64,000 bases of DNA from Bacteroidota bacterium (lineage in GTDB: Bacteria; Bacteroidota; Bacteroidia; Chitinophagales; Chitinophagaceae). Within the stretch, counting starts at the first letter, position 1; each line of letters opens with the position of its first letter. Below the pieces are notes generated by a model, which was given only the letters and a program-made list of their open reading frames with translations, was not told where the DNA came from and ran no database searches. Location: positions 54,758 through 118,757 of the forward strand of contig JAFEAF010000011.1 of NCBI GenBank assembly GCA_018266555.1. Reading direction: 5' to 3'. Of the stretch, positions 35,323 through 44,918 are shown piece by piece. Position numbers and translations under genes: made by a program.

Positions 35323-35374
35323 GTTTGAAGTTGTGACAGTAATTGAAAATTTCAACCTAAGGCACTTCCATTTT

Positions 35375-35674
35375 TTACACTCTGTTAATACTTATTTTTT
35401 TTGCCATCTCTGCTCCCAACCCGATTGCAGAAGCACCATAACCGCTAATCAACACTCCTTTTACTCCATTTTTTGATTCTATACCATATACCACTGCTTC
35501 ATCACCCGGATCAGAATTTCCTTCAAACCTGTAAAACTCAACAATTTCAAAATCATCAGGATGATATTTGTCTTCATGGCAAATGATACAATTTTCCTGC
35601 AGGTTAAAATCTTTTATAAAACCTCTATCCTTTAATCCTTTGATAGCCGCTGTGATAGTGTCATAGGTAAACAT
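35375..35674 (-). CDS. Conserved small hypothetical protein
   Basis: A 99-residue soluble protein: MFTYDTITAAIKGLKDRGF, then CIICHEDKYHPDDFEIVEFYRFEG (a CxxC pair) and DEAVVYGIESKNGVKGVLISGYG. I recognise this as a Bacteroidota small family sometimes labelled phosphoribosylpyrophosphate synthetase in databases. The sequence has no PRPP-binding motif, so that label is not supported. The CIIC pair could bind metal. No signal peptide or membrane segment. Confidence 0.7.
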   Translation of the reverse strand: MFTYDTITAAIKGLKDRGFIKDFNLQENCIICHEDKYHPDDFEIVEFYRFEGNSDPGDEAVVYGIESKNGVKGVLISGYGASAIGLGAEMAKKISINRV

Positions 35675-35718
35675 GGAGAAAAAATTTATACCAAAGATAC
35701 TGCTATAAAAATTGTTAC

Positions 35719-36213
35719 TCAGACCAGCATATACGATTGTTTAATCACCCCCATCACAAAAACGCTTTGCACATTGCCTATGTTTTCAATTTCTCCAAGC
35801 CGGTTTACGTGAAAATCATAATATGTGTCCATGTTTTCCGTAACTACTTTCAGAATAAAATCAAATTCACCGGAAATATTATAACATTCTATCACTTCAT
35901 CCAACTCATGAATGGCTTTAATAAATTTTGTACCGGCTGTCTTGCTGTGTTGCTTCAGCGATACATAGCAGATCACCATCAACCCCCTTTTCATTTTTGA
36001 ATGATCAAGGATGGCAGTATATTGTTTTATCACTCCTGTTTCTTCCATCCACTTGATGCGTTCATAAACAGGCGTGGTACTGAGATGTACCTTGTCCGAA
36101 ATTTCCTTTACCGTGATCCGTGCATTCTGCTGCAGAAGCTTCAGTATGGCCAGGTCCTTTGTATCTAACTTTGCCGGCATAGTGAATTCTTCTTTTTGAG
36201 TTGACTTTGCCAT
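35719..36213 (-). CDS. Lrp/AsnC family transcriptional regulator
   Basis: A 164-residue regulator with an N-terminal HTH (LDTKDLAILKLLQQNARITVKEISDKVHLSTTPVYERIKWME) and a C-terminal RAM/AsnC ligand-binding domain (DEVIECYNISGEFDFILKVV). It probably responds to an amino acid. Either ATG 36213 (MAKSTQKEEF) or ATG 36180 (MPAKLDTKD) could be the start; the second gives the more usual N-terminus. It is divergent from ahcY, which makes control of methionine/SAH metabolism worth considering (inference). Confidence 0.9.
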   Translation of the reverse strand: MAKSTQKEEFTMPAKLDTKDLAILKLLQQNARITVKEISDKVHLSTTPVYERIKWMEETGVIKQYTAILDHSKMKRGLMVICYVSLKQHSKTAGTKFIKAIHELDEVIECYNISGEFDFILKVVTENMDTYYDFHVNRLGEIENIGNVQSVFVMGVIKQSYMLV

Positions 36214-36304
36214 TATTAAATAGTAATTTGTTCCACAAATAACGCCTTTTTATTCATTTTATTCTAAATATTTTGAAATGATTAGCCGTTTCACCTAATG
36301 GCTG

Positions 36305-36312
36305 TAGCTTTG
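36305..36312 (+). promoter_or_regulatory. -7 box (TAGCTTTG) of ahcY
   Basis: Exact TAnnTTTG match 40 nt upstream of the ahcY ATG in the divergent lrp/ahcY region. A -33 element is not clear. Confidence 0.5.
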
Positions 36313-36352
36313 TGCGTTATCATTTTTTATACTTAACTCATAATTTCAATTT

Positions 36353-37681
36353 ATGTCTTCAACTACATCACTGAAAATTGATTTCAAACTGCCCTATAAG
36401 GTAAAAGATATGTCACTGGCAGAATGGGGTCGCAAGGAAATCCGCCTGGCTGAGTCTGAAATGCCCGGCCTTATGTCACTTCGTAAAGAGTATGGCGCTT
36501 CCAAACCATTGAAAGGTGCACGAATTGCCGGTTGTTTGCATATGACTATTCAAACCGCTGTGCTGATTGAAACATTGATCGAACTGGGCGCTGAAGTAAA
36601 ATGGAGCTCCTGCAATATTTTTTCTACACAGGATCATGCGGCTGCTGCCATTGCGGCTGCCGGCATCGGAGTATTTGCATGGAAAGGGGAAACTATTGAA
36701 GAAGCGGATTGGTGCATAGAACAAACATTATTTTTCGGCAGTGCCGACCGTCCGTTGAATATGATCCTGGATGATGGCGGTGATCTTACGAATATGGTAC
36801 TGGATAAATATCCTGAACTGGTGCAACACGTAAAAGGAATTTCTGAAGAAACCACTACCGGAGTGCATCGTTTGTATGAAAGAATGGCAAAAGGCACATT
36901 GCCTTTACCGGTTATCAATGTAAATGATTCAGTAACCAAATCAAAGTTTGATAATAAATACGGTTGTAAAGAAAGTTTGGTAGATGCTATACGGCGTGCT
37001 ACTGATTTAATGCTTGCAGGTAAAGTGGCTGTTGTGGGTGGATATGGAGATGTAGGTAAAGGCTCTGCTGCTTCCTTGCGTGGTGCCGGATGCCGGGTGA
37101 TAGTAACTGAGATTGATCCTATCTGTGCATTGCAGGCAGCCATGGATGGATATGAAGTTAAGAAAATGGTGGATGCCGTAAAAGAAGCAGACATTGTAGT
37201 TACTGCCAGCGGATGCCGTGACCTGATTACTGAAAAACATTTCCGCAATATGAAAGATAAAGCGGTGGTGTGTAACATCGGGCATTTTGATATTGAAATT
37301 GATGTGGCCTGGCTGAATGATACTTATGGTAAAACAAAAGACACGATCAAACCACAGGTAGATTTGTATAATATTGACGGCAAAGAAATTATTCTATTAG
37401 CTGAAGGCCGCCTGGTAAATCTTGGATGCGCTACCGGCCATCCATCTTTTGTAATGAGTAATTCATTTACCAATCAAACATTAGCACAAATAGAACTTTG
37501 GAAGAATCACAAGAATTATGAAAACAAAGTATATGTACTTCCAAAGCATCTGGATGAAAAAGTAGCAAGGCTTCATTTAAAAAAAATCAGCGTAGAGTTA
37601 GATGAACTTACAAATGAACAAGCAACCTATTTAGGAATATCAAAAGATGGACCGTTTAAACCGGAGCATTACAGGTATTAG
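36353..37681 (+). CDS. ahcY: Adenosylhomocysteinase
   Basis: A 442-residue NAD-dependent enzyme hydrolysing S-adenosylhomocysteine to adenosine and homocysteine in the methyl cycle. Motifs: [67 protein letters not shown] (NAD loop) and the C-terminal [10 protein letters not shown], whose Lys and Tyr complete the active site. Length and termini match the bacterial long form. It has its own promoter and terminator and is divergent from an Lrp-type regulator. Confidence 0.97.
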   Translation: MSSTTSLKIDFKLPYKVKDMSLAEWGRKEIRLAESEMPGLMSLRKEYGASKPLKGARIAGCLHMTIQTAVLIETLIELGAEVKWSSCNIFSTQDHAAAAIAAAGIGVFAWKGETIEEADWCIEQTLFFGSADRPLNMILDDGGDLTNMVLDKYPELVQHVKGISEETTTGVHRLYERMAKGTLPLPVINVNDSVTKSKFDNKYGCKESLVDAIRRATDLMLAGKVAVVGGYGDVGKGSAASLRGAGCRVIVTEIDPICALQAAMDGYEVKKMVDAVKEADIVVTASGCRDLITEKHFRNMKDKAVVCNIGHFDIEIDVAWLNDTYGKTKDTIKPQVDLYNIDGKEIILLAEGRLVNLGCATGHPSFVMSNSFTNQTLAQIELWKNHKNYENKVYVLPKHLDEKVARLHLKKISVELDELTNEQATYLGISKDGPFKPEHYRY

Positions 37682-37710
37682 AGCGATACGTGATGAAATA
37701 TTATAATTCA

Positions 37711-37739
37711 GGGCTGTCCTTCATCGGGCAGCCTTTTTT
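37711..37739 (+). terminator. Rho-independent terminator after ahcY
   Basis: GGCTGTCC pairs with GGGCAGCC (one G-U), loop TTCATC, followed by TTTTTTA. Confidence 0.85.
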
Positions 37740-37882
37740 ATATCATTTTTGATTTATATTTCTTTTTGAGGCAGGTAGGATTAAAGTAAATACACCAAAC
37801 CACTCTTGAGTAAATTCCAGTTTCCCGGCTCCACCTTTTTCATGATGACTACAATTTTGATAGCTTTATAAAAAATCAAAAT

Positions 37883-38236
37883 ATGAAATTTCTTTCTCTT
37901 GAACCTTTTGTTCCATCCGGAAGCCAATTTGAACATTCTAAACAGTTATACCTCGAGCTGGGTTTTTTGATTAATTGGGATGCCGGCGATTTTATCGGAT
38001 TTCAAAGAGATGAGTGCAAATTCATTTTGCAGGATTTAAATAATAAAGAATTTGCAGAAAATCTTATGATCAGTGTAATGGTTGACAATGTAGATGAATA
38101 CAGGAAAGAACTATTGAATAAGCAAGTGCAACAGAAATTTGGAATCCGTATCAGCGAAATATCAGAGCAGCCTTACGGCCGGGAAATGAATATCATTGAT
38201 ACTGCAGGCGTATGCTGGCATTTTATCCAGGGTTAA
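37883..38236 (+). CDS. VOC (glyoxalase/bleomycin-resistance) superfamily protein
   Basis: A 117-residue single-module VOC protein: MKFLSLEPFVPSG, SKQLYLELGFLINWDAGDFIGFQ, VDNVDEYRKELL and REMNIIDTAGVCWHFIQG, where the second half resembles the usual PWGxxxFxxxDPDGN end but without a full metal ligand set. The function (glyoxalase, dioxygenase or resistance) cannot be told. It is 35 bp upstream of cbpA on the same strand. Confidence 0.75.
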   Translation: MKFLSLEPFVPSGSQFEHSKQLYLELGFLINWDAGDFIGFQRDECKFILQDLNNKEFAENLMISVMVDNVDEYRKELLNKQVQQKFGIRISEISEQPYGREMNIIDTAGVCWHFIQG

Positions 38237-38271
38237 TTAACTTTATAAAAACATTCCGATAAACGGGAAAT

Positions 38272-39156
38272 ATGGAGTACATAGATTATTACCAGGTGCT
38301 GGGTGTAGATAAGAATGCAGGGCCCGAAGAGATTAAGAAGGCCTACCGCAAACTTGCACGTAAACATCACCCTGACTTAAATCCAAATGACAAAGAAGCC
38401 CATAAAAAATTTCAATTGCTTAACGAAGCTAATGAAGTACTCAGCGATCCTGAGAAAAGAAAAAAATACGACCAGTACGGGAAAGATTGGAAACAGGCTG
38501 ACCATTTTGAACAGGCAAGATCACAGCAACAATACCAAAACTCCGGTGCTGCATCCTTCTCAGGATTTAATGAAGGTGACTTTTCTGATTTCTTCACATC
38601 TATGTTTGGCCATACGGGTGGAAGGTTTCGCAACAGGCAAACCAAATTCCGTGGTGAAGATTACCATGCCGAAATTCAATTAAACCTTACAGACATTTAT
38701 AAACCTCATCAACAGGTATTGACGGTGAATGGGAAGAATATTCGTATTACAATTCCGGCAGGAGTGGAAAATGGGCAACAAATAAGAATAAAAGGTTATG
38801 GCGGGGAAGGAATCCACGGCGGCCCTAATGGCGATCTTTACATTACATTCCAAATAACCAACAATACAAAATACAAACGGAATTCAAAAGATCTTTATAC
38901 TGATACAGACCTGGATCTTTATACTGCTATATTGGGTGGTGAACTGATCATTGATACCCTGGAAGGGAAAGTGAAATTAAAAGTGAAACCGGAAACACAA
39001 AACGAAACGAGGATACGATTAAAAGGGAAAGGACTACCTGTTTATAAAAAAGAAGGAGAGTTTGGAGACCTGATTGTCACTTTTCATATAAAAATACCAA
39101 CCGGCCTGACAGAAAAACAAAAAGAATTGTTTCAACAACTTTCTAAACTATCATAA
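38272..39156 (+). CDS. cbpA: DnaJ-class co-chaperone CbpA
   Basis: A 294-residue J-domain protein of the CbpA type. The J domain (1-70) has [22 protein letters not shown] and the HPD motif in [13 protein letters not shown] short Gly/Phe-type linker with many Phe, Gln and Ser follows. No CxxCxGxG zinc fingers occur, and the C-terminal substrate-binding domains (about 125-290) end in [22 protein letters not shown]. It stimulates DnaK and may bind DNA like E. coli CbpA. The next gene, 9 bp away, encodes its modulator CbpM. Confidence 0.93.
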   Translation: MEYIDYYQVLGVDKNAGPEEIKKAYRKLARKHHPDLNPNDKEAHKKFQLLNEANEVLSDPEKRKKYDQYGKDWKQADHFEQARSQQQYQNSGAASFSGFNEGDFSDFFTSMFGHTGGRFRNRQTKFRGEDYHAEIQLNLTDIYKPHQQVLTVNGKNIRITIPAGVENGQQIRIKGYGGEGIHGGPNGDLYITFQITNNTKYKRNSKDLYTDTDLDLYTAILGGELIIDTLEGKVKLKVKPETQNETRIRLKGKGLPVYKKEGEFGDLIVTFHIKIPTGLTEKQKELFQQLSKLS

Positions 39157-39165
39157 ATATTATTT

Positions 39166-39462
39166 ATGGAAACAGATGTGATCTTACTAAATGAATTTTG
39201 TAGTACCCACCAGGTAGAGATTTCTTTTATACGAACATTGGAAGAAAACGGGATGATTGAAACAGTTACCGTTGATCAATCTAAATATATTAATACAAAC
39301 GAATTACCCAAATTAGAACGCATTATTAGGCTGCACCGGGAACTCAATATTAACCCTGAAGGTATTGATGTCATAAATGAATTACTGAATAGGCTGGATA
39401 GTATGCAGCAACAGATGAATGAAATGAAGAATCGCCTGGACTTTTACACAAAAGGAAATTAA
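39166..39462 (+). CDS. cbpM: Chaperone modulator CbpM
   Basis: A 98-residue MerR-like helical protein: METDVILLNEFCSTHQVEISFIRTLEENG, LPKLERIIRLHRELNINPEGIDVINELLNRL and a C-terminal coiled coil with Met/Gln repeats. CbpM binds the J domain of CbpA and blocks its action on DnaK. The assignment rests on size, this sequence pattern and the location directly after cbpA. Confidence 0.88.
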   Translation: METDVILLNEFCSTHQVEISFIRTLEENGMIETVTVDQSKYINTNELPKLERIIRLHRELNINPEGIDVINELLNRLDSMQQQMNEMKNRLDFYTKGN

Positions 39463-39840
39463 TTTGTAGAATCAAAGATTTTATCCGGGAGTTAAGCTCT
39501 CAGATTACACTTAATGTGTAAATATGCTTCAAATAATGCCTTGTATTATACAAGTCAATTATTAAAACAAACGAATTTTGACTTCCAGAATTAAAAAACC
39601 CTCTGCGTTCGGAAGGTTGTCCTCTTTGTTGCTTGGTAAAACTCCTGCATTAACGATTGCATTTCCGAGGGCGTTAATAGTTCCGAATGAAGCAATGAAT
39701 TTTCCCTGGGAGTTTGTAAGATTTCTGAAGTTTTCGGTGATTCAATATTACAAAAGCAGTAAATTCATTTCTCTTGTTATTTAAGAGCTAAGCTATCCGG
39801 CCACGTTTTGCTTCGGCAAACAGGCATGAAAATTTGAAAG

Positions 39841-39864
39841 TTTCTTCCGCCAATGCGGAAGAAA
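39841..39864. repeat. Perfect hairpin TTTCTTCCGC-caat-GCGGAAGAAA
   Basis: 10-bp perfect arms with a 4-nt loop in the gene-poor gap. No T-run longer than two follows on the plus strand. Confidence 0.65.
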
Positions 39865-39990
39865 TTCCTTTCAACCAAGTTAAATTGGATCAAATCATCC
39901 CGGATGCCCGGAATAAAAAAATATACTATGCCCACCACTTTAATTTCATGAAAAATTTGTTATTATTATAATTTTCTTTGAGATAACTAC

Positions 39991-40038
39991 GGCAAAACAA
40001 ACAACCAATCCGTTACCAATGGTTACCGGAGTTTTGCC
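39991..40038. repeat. Nested 48-nt stem structure with GGCAAAAC/GTTTTGCC ends
   Basis: Perfect 8-bp outer arms (39991-39998 and 40031-40038) enclose partly complementary CCG/CGG and ACC/GGT pairs around CCAATGG. It could be a small structured RNA or a repeat; no function is assigned. Confidence 0.4.
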
Positions 40039-40235
40039 CTGATTTCTTGTTTTTATGTATCAAGTGAAGAAGTAATTTTTTTGAAAATGTACCATCTCAA
40101 AATACACAAGCCGTCAAAACATTAATTCATAAGTATTCTATTTCAGGAATTCATCCTTCACATTTATCCCTTTTCTTAACATAGATCAATGCATTTTCTT
40201 ACCATTCCTCATTGGAGAAGGCAACTTCATGAAAG

Positions 40236-40243
40236 TAGCTTTG
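40236..40243 (+). promoter_or_regulatory. -7 box (TAGCTTTG) for the YceI gene
   Basis: Exact TAnnTTTG match, with ATTG about 21 nt upstream; 41 nt before the ATG at 40285. Confidence 0.5.
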
Positions 40244-40284
40244 TACTATCAATGTATTTTTTTAACCAATCAAATAAAATTATT

Positions 40285-40839
40285 ATGAAAACAACTAAAT
40301 GGACAATTGACAATGCACACTCCGAGATACAATTTAAAGTAAGACACCTGATGGTTTCCTGGGTAAGCGGCAATTTTAAACAATTTAGCGCCGAAGTAGA
40401 AACAGAGGGCGATGATATCAGCACCGCTAAAGTCCGCTTCACTGCCGACATCAACTCCATTACCACTAACAATGAACAGCGTGATGCGCACCTGAGAACA
40501 GGCGATTTTTTCGATGCGGCTAATTATCCGCAACTAACTTTTGAAAGCAGCAAAATGGAAAAGCTTGATGATGAAAACTATAATGTGTATGGAACGCTTA
40601 CAATGCGTGGTGTGAGCAAACCGGTTGTATTATATGCAGAATTTGGCGGCTTTGCCCAGGATGCCTGGGGCAATACACGGCTTGGTATAAGCGTAACCGG
40701 GAAAATCAACCGTAAAGATTTTGGCGTCAGCTTCAGCATGGTATCAGAAACCGGAAGCATTTTATTGAGTGAAGAAGTAACCATCAATGCCAACGCTCAA
40801 TTTATTAAACAGGCCATTGCAGAAACTAAAGTAGCTTAA
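40285..40839 (+). CDS. YceI family lipid-binding protein
   Basis: 184 residues from the ATG at 40285 (MKTTKWTIDNAHSEIQFKVRHLM); an in-frame upstream ATG at 40189 lies before the promoter box. The YceI lipocalin-like barrel is clear: WTIDNAHSEIQFKVRHL, INSITTNNEQRDAHLRTGDFFD, TMRGVSKPVVL and the NRKDFGVSF strand. The family binds isoprenoid or other long lipids. There is no signal peptide, so this copy is probably cytoplasmic, unlike the E. coli homologue. Confidence 0.9.
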   Translation: MKTTKWTIDNAHSEIQFKVRHLMVSWVSGNFKQFSAEVETEGDDISTAKVRFTADINSITTNNEQRDAHLRTGDFFDAANYPQLTFESSKMEKLDDENYNVYGTLTMRGVSKPVVLYAEFGGFAQDAWGNTRLGISVTGKINRKDFGVSFSMVSETGSILLSEEVTINANAQFIKQAIAETKVA

Positions 40840-40867
40840 TGCTTGATTGGTTATTTTTCTAAAGACA

Positions 40868-40926
40868 GCCGTCTCATCCGGAGCATTAAGTTTTTTGAAA
40901 TGCCAAAGGATTGAGGCGGCATTTTT
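40868..40926 (+). terminator. Probable terminator after the YceI gene
   Basis: GCCGTCTCA (40868-40876) can pair with TGAGGCGGC (40912-40920, one G-U), followed by ATTTTTAT. An inner ATGCC/GGCAT pairing is an alternative hairpin. Confidence 0.5.
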
Positions 40927-40944
40927 ATCATTAGAATAATTGAA

Positions 40945-41811
40945 TTAAACCTTGCTATCACTTTTCTGGCTCTTTTGTTTTTTATGCCTTCTTTGTTTCT
41001 GAGAATTATCAGTGCTTTTCTCATTCTTCTTCCCCTTTCTGCCTAAGTAAAAGCCAAATTTAACTCCCCCAAAAGTGTACATATCTTTTACTTTCGGGTT
41101 ACCTCTAGGGTCACCGGTTACGATTGGAAAAGTGGCCCGGTAAGCCATTTGAGCAGCCTCCTGGCCTTTTTCAGACATCAATGTTTCCTTGTCCACATAT
41201 CTAGTGCTTACATCATCCAGGTAATCCGTGAAAAGATAGCGGAGCCCCAGTTCAATGCTCAGTGTATATTTATCTTTCATTTTAAACTTCCAGCCCCCGC
41301 CAAAAGGTAAACAGAGTTGCGTAAGCGAATAATTTTTCCTCGAAGGATATTGCGGCAAACCTTCTCCTTCGGTGCTTAGCGGTTTTAGGTAAACTTTTTT
41401 CCCATTGTTATCACGGGCATAAGGGTTGAAATGAAATACCCCGGCACCGGCAAATAGATATGGGTATGAATAATAAATATCGGGATCTACCAAATTCAGT
41501 TCTAAGCAAAGGTTCGCTTCTAAAATCTGGCTTTTAAAACTCAGGTTCCTTCCTCTGAGATCCCACTGTGCATTATATTTATCATTCCCTGAAACCATCG
41601 CCCATGCAAGCCCCATCCGGAAGTTAAAGAAATCACCTGTATTATATTTTATGTTGGCACTCAGGGATGGCTGAACAGTATGAATAGGAAAAGCGGTTTG
41701 TGTCAGGTCTCCTGCGTAAGATGAAAAACCGGGCATTACTTCTGCTTCCCAACCCTTTTGTCCAAAACAAGAACCCGCAATAAATAATACACTTACCAGG
41801 CAAATTTTCAT
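40945..41811 (-). CDS. Outer-membrane beta-barrel protein, DUF6089-like
   Basis: 288 residues from the ATG at 41811 (MKICLVSVLFIAGSCFGQKGWEAEV), giving a clean signal peptide; an upstream in-frame ATG at 41868 would put a basic extension before it. Alternating hydrophobic strands (VQPSLSANIKYNTGDFFNFRMGLAWAMVSG, PYLFAGAGVFHFNP, KYTLSIELGLRYLFTDYLDDVSTRY) and the late GVKFGFYLGRKG indicate a small outer-membrane barrel of the type called DUF6089. The C-terminus is a Lys/Ser-rich tail of about 30 residues, unusual for a barrel end. Confidence 0.75.
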   Translation of the reverse strand: MKICLVSVLFIAGSCFGQKGWEAEVMPGFSSYAGDLTQTAFPIHTVQPSLSANIKYNTGDFFNFRMGLAWAMVSGNDKYNAQWDLRGRNLSFKSQILEANLCLELNLVDPDIYYSYPYLFAGAGVFHFNPYARDNNGKKVYLKPLSTEGEGLPQYPSRKNYSLTQLCLPFGGGWKFKMKDKYTLSIELGLRYLFTDYLDDVSTRYVDKETLMSEKGQEAAQMAYRATFPIVTGDPRGNPKVKDMYTFGGVKFGFYLGRKGKKNEKSTDNSQKQRRHKKQKSQKSDSKV

Positions 41812-42051
41812 GAAAACATTTTTTAAAAAAATCGTTTTAAATATTTTTAAACAAAAGTGCTTCTTCATGTGATTAGAGAAAATGAGGGGCTAGAATTATG
41901 GGGGGTAAATATAGGGATTTATTACTAATCTCATGAGTTTAGTTACATACTTCCCTACTGAAATCCAGGTGATAGAATCATAGATGCCTATGACCGGCAT
42001 CATATTCTGATCCTGGAGTATTCTTCAATTTTGAGAATTAAATTTTTTTTT

Positions 42052-42531
42052 ATGGACGCACATTATTACAATGTAGATATCAACTGGAGCCGGGAGCGTA
42101 AAGGGATTATGTGTTCCCCGGAATTAAACATTGCCACTTCCGGTATGAACGGCTGTATTGAAGTTGCTACCCCTCCGCAATTCCCAAAAGGTATTCCCGG
42201 GATTTGGTCCCCGGAACATTTATATACTGCGGCAGTGAGCAGTTGCCTGATGACAACTTTTTTAGCCATAGCTGAAAACTCGAAACTTGAATTTATTTCA
42301 TTCTATTGCAGCTCTAAAGGAAAATTAGATAAAGTGGATGAAAAATTCATGATGACCGAAGTTATTTTGCGTCCCCATGTTGTCATCCTGCATGAAAAAG
42401 ACAGGGAACGGGCTGAAAGAGTTTTAATAAAATCAGAAGCCGCATGCCTGATTTCAAACTCCATCAAATCAAAAGTAACCATGCATCCTGTTATAGAAGT
42501 GGCTTCGGCGAAGCAGGCAGATATTAACTGA
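42052..42531 (+). CDS. OsmC/Ohr family protein
   Basis: 159 residues from the ATG at 42052 (MDAHYYNVDINWSRERKG); an upstream TTG in frame is not needed. Typical OsmC features: PEHLYTAAVSSCLMTTFLAIAE with the first active cysteine, and SEAACLISNSIKS with the second. Members reduce organic hydroperoxides with the Cys pair. The exact subgroup (OsmC, Ohr or YhfA-like) is uncertain. Single gene; about 85 bp follow before the nuclease gene. Confidence 0.88.
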   Translation: MDAHYYNVDINWSRERKGIMCSPELNIATSGMNGCIEVATPPQFPKGIPGIWSPEHLYTAAVSSCLMTTFLAIAENSKLEFISFYCSSKGKLDKVDEKFMMTEVILRPHVVILHEKDRERAERVLIKSEAACLISNSIKSKVTMHPVIEVASAKQADIN

Positions 42532-42615
42532 TGCTCCCTGGAAAACGGATGATAATAATTACTATTTCTTCTGTTGAAACTTTTCCTTCAAATTTGTAAT
42601 TATTAAATCATCGGT

Positions 42616-43425
42616 ATGCATATACGTTTTCATGTAAAATATTTTAAAGTAGCATTTCTTGCTATTGCAATTTTTGCCCCCTTGTTTTCTTTTTGCTGGG
42701 GAGTTACAGGGCACAGGGTGGTTGCTGAAATTGCTCAAAACCATTTAACCCGCAGGGCCAAAAAAGAATTACGTAAACTGATTGGTAAAGAAACACTGGC
42801 ACAGTGGGCTAACTGGGCTGATTTCATAAAATCAGATACCACCAATACCTGGAAACATACCTCCCAATGGCATTATGTAGATTTGCCGGCAAACCTCAGC
42901 AAAGATGAATTTATTGAGGATTTAAAAAAATTGCCGGGAGAAAATCTCTATACACAGATACAGGCTATGTCGAAACAATTGGCGGATCATTCGTTGCCGC
43001 TGGAACAAAGACAGATTGCTTTACGTTTTTTAATTCATCTCGTGGGTGACCTGCATCAGCCTTTGCATGTGGGCCGTGATGAAGACCAGGGTGGAAATAA
43101 AATTAAAGTGACCTGGTTTGATAAGCCCACCAATTTACATTCGGTTTGGGATAACTCGCTGGTTGAATTTCAGCAATACAGCTATACCGAGTATGCCAAC
43201 ATCCTTGACATTGCCGGCAAAGAACAAATAAATGAATGGCAGGATACCCCATTGGAAGACTGGTTTTATGATTCCTATTTGCTGGCAAATAAAATTTATG
43301 CCCTGACTCCGGATGGATCCAAACTGAGTTACCGGTACAACTATATTTTTATGAATGATCTGAACCGGCAATTACTAAAGGGCGGGCTCAGGCTGGCAAA
43401 AATATTAAACGAGGTATTAAAATAA
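42616..43425 (+). CDS. S1/P1 family nuclease
   Basis: A 269-residue secreted zinc-dependent single-strand nuclease/3'-nucleotidase. The signal peptide ends at about SFC, leaving an N-terminal Trp (WGVTGHRVVAEIAQNHL) that is a zinc ligand in the family. Other ligand motifs: ANWADFIKSD, WHYVDLP, FLIHLVGDLHQPLHVGR, GGNKIKVTWF and NLHSVWDNSLVE. All expected His/Asp residues appear present. Its likely role is nucleic acid scavenging in the periplasm or outside the cell. Confidence 0.93.
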   Translation: MHIRFHVKYFKVAFLAIAIFAPLFSFCWGVTGHRVVAEIAQNHLTRRAKKELRKLIGKETLAQWANWADFIKSDTTNTWKHTSQWHYVDLPANLSKDEFIEDLKKLPGENLYTQIQAMSKQLADHSLPLEQRQIALRFLIHLVGDLHQPLHVGRDEDQGGNKIKVTWFDKPTNLHSVWDNSLVEFQQYSYTEYANILDIAGKEQINEWQDTPLEDWFYDSYLLANKIYALTPDGSKLSYRYNYIFMNDLNRQLLKGGLRLAKILNEVLK

Positions 43426-43554
43426 TTTTATATAAATATGACGGCGTTTTGTAAATGCTTTCCGAAAAATTATTTTCAATATTTTGATTGGTAAAAAGAC
43501 CATCAACTGTTTTTTCAATTGTTCTTCTTACATTTAATATCAAAATCATCTGAT

Positions 43555-44067
43555 ATGAATATTTCTTTCACAAAAAAACTAATCACATTTATTACTGTTC
43601 CCGCACTGCTTCTTTCTTTTACATTTCTTGCTGACAAGGCAAATTTTTCCGGCGACTGGAAATTGAATGAATCGAAAAGCGATTTCGGGCAAAGAGGGGC
43701 ACGATTTGCTGTCAAAGAATTAAAAGTGGATCAAAAAGATGATGCTATTACCATAGCAAGCACCCGGCCTTCTTTCCAGGGGGGTGATGATATGACCAGT
43801 TCCGAAACGCTAACGTTTGATGGAAAGGAAATTGAAGGAAAAGGGTTTGGCAACTCTACAAAAAAATCTTCATTGAAATGGTCGGATGATGGTCTCAGTT
43901 TTACTATCAGTTCCAACACTACTATGGAACGCAATGGCGAAACAATGGAATTCAGCGGTAAAGAAACCTGGGTATTAAGTGATGGTGGAAAAATCCTTAC
44001 AGTTACTAATGTCACAAATTCACAGCGGGGAGAAAACACGACGACAGCCGTTTATGATAAACAATAA
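43555..44067 (+). CDS. Secreted hypothetical protein, lipocalin-like character
   Basis: 170 residues from the ATG at 43555 (MNISFTKKLITFITVPALLLSFTFLA), a signal peptide. The mature part starts ANFSGDWKLNESKSDFGQRG and is a series of short beta strands (SSETLTFDGKEIEG, LKWSDDGLSFTISSNT, TWVLSDGGKILTVTNV), which suggests a small beta barrel or calycin fold. I do not recognise a specific family. Followed by a strong terminator. Confidence 0.75.
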   Translation: MNISFTKKLITFITVPALLLSFTFLADKANFSGDWKLNESKSDFGQRGARFAVKELKVDQKDDAITIASTRPSFQGGDDMTSSETLTFDGKEIEGKGFGNSTKKSSLKWSDDGLSFTISSNTTMERNGETMEFSGKETWVLSDGGKILTVTNVTNSQRGENTTTAVYDKQ

Positions 44068-44111
44068 TGTTTACAAAAGATTTCTGACTGGTTTCACATG
44101 GAGAAAACGGG

Positions 44112-44144
44112 AACCTCTTCTGATTAATTGAAGAGGTTTTTTTA
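44112..44144 (+). terminator. Rho-independent terminator
   Basis: AACCTCTTC (44112-44120) and GAAGAGGTT (44130-44138) form a perfect 9-bp stem followed by TTTTTT. Confidence 0.9.
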
Positions 44145-44294
44145 TACAATAACTTTAATTTTAGAAGAGAGTTGAATCATTTATCAATGTTACTTATGCC
44201 TGGCCAGAATTAGTAGCCTCAGAGTCCATGAAGTCAGGAAAAATATTCATATTATTTTTTTTCATACACCATCAATTTTTTTTAGCTTAGGTAA

Positions 44295-44918
44295 ATGATA
44301 GACAGCAAGCACAGGCTTCAAATGAAATCAATACGGCTGGAAGCTCTCGGCGACGGGATTTTCAGTATTGCCATGACGATTATGGTGATTGAACTGGCCA
44401 TACCCGTAGTGAAAGGTAATGGATGGGCAGATTTTCTTTCGGCATTAAAGTTAATCGGCAGCGATTTTCTTTGTTACTTCATCAGTTTTGTAGTCCTTGG
44501 AATTATGTGGTATGGGCACCGCATGATGTTCGAATACATCGGGCATACCGATCGGTATTTTATTTTTTTAGGAGTTCTATTTTACATGGTGATTTGCCTG
44601 GTTCCTTTCAGCACACGGATACTGGCACATGAAACTCTGAAATGGTATTCCATCCTGGTGTATGCAGTTAATCTAAGTCTTTGCAATCTTAGTTTGTATA
44701 TTCAATGGTTATATGGAATAAAAAAACCAGCTTTAATGGAAAGGGAATTACCGGGTGAAGTGAAAAAAGAGGCCAGGATATTATTTCTGATTTCCCCGGG
44801 TTTGTATGCGGTAGCAATTGCATTTTCCTTTTTTATTCCTGAAGTAAGTATTGGAATCTTCATCATCACACCACTGCTTTATCTTTTACCCAATAAACTC
44901 GATCGTTATATGCCCTAG
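44295..44918 (+). CDS. TMEM175 (DUF1211) family membrane protein
   Basis: 207 residues with six predicted membrane segments. The first helix carries RLEALGDGIFSIAMTIMVIEL, the (R)xxxFSDG-type signature of the TMEM175 potassium-channel family. Bacterial members conduct K+ as tetramers in reconstituted systems. Here FSDG appears as LGDGIFS, still within the family pattern. It converges with the next gene, with a 4-bp overlap of stop codons. Confidence 0.85.
   Translation: MIDSKHRLQMKSIRLEALGDGIFSIAMTIMVIELAIPVVKGNGWADFLSALKLIGSDFLCYFISFVVLGIMWYGHRMMFEYIGHTDRYFIFLGVLFYMVICLVPFSTRILAHETLKWYSILVYAVNLSLCNLSLYIQWLYGIKKPALMERELPGEVKKEARILFLISPGLYAVAIAFSFFIPEVSIGIFIITPLLYLLPNKLDRYMP

Larger units (their letters stand above)
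39463..40284. other. Long gap without a convincing gene, with several hairpins
   Basis: 820 bp between cbpM and the YceI gene. A 68-codon TTG-start frame at 39578-39784 has poor protein character. The opposite strand contains broken stretches (for example near 39580-39640) that may be a dispersed repeat or gene remains. Two clear hairpins are listed separately. The YceI promoter lies at the right end. Confidence 0.5.

Noticed and set aside
35375..35674. Database-style label phosphoribosylpyrophosphate synthetase for the 99-residue protein
   Set aside because: It has neither the size nor the PRPP-binding loop of that enzyme.
39578..39784. 68-codon TTG-start frame MTSRIKKPSAFGRLSS...
   Set aside because: No promoter or family resemblance; more likely part of a repeat or gene debris.
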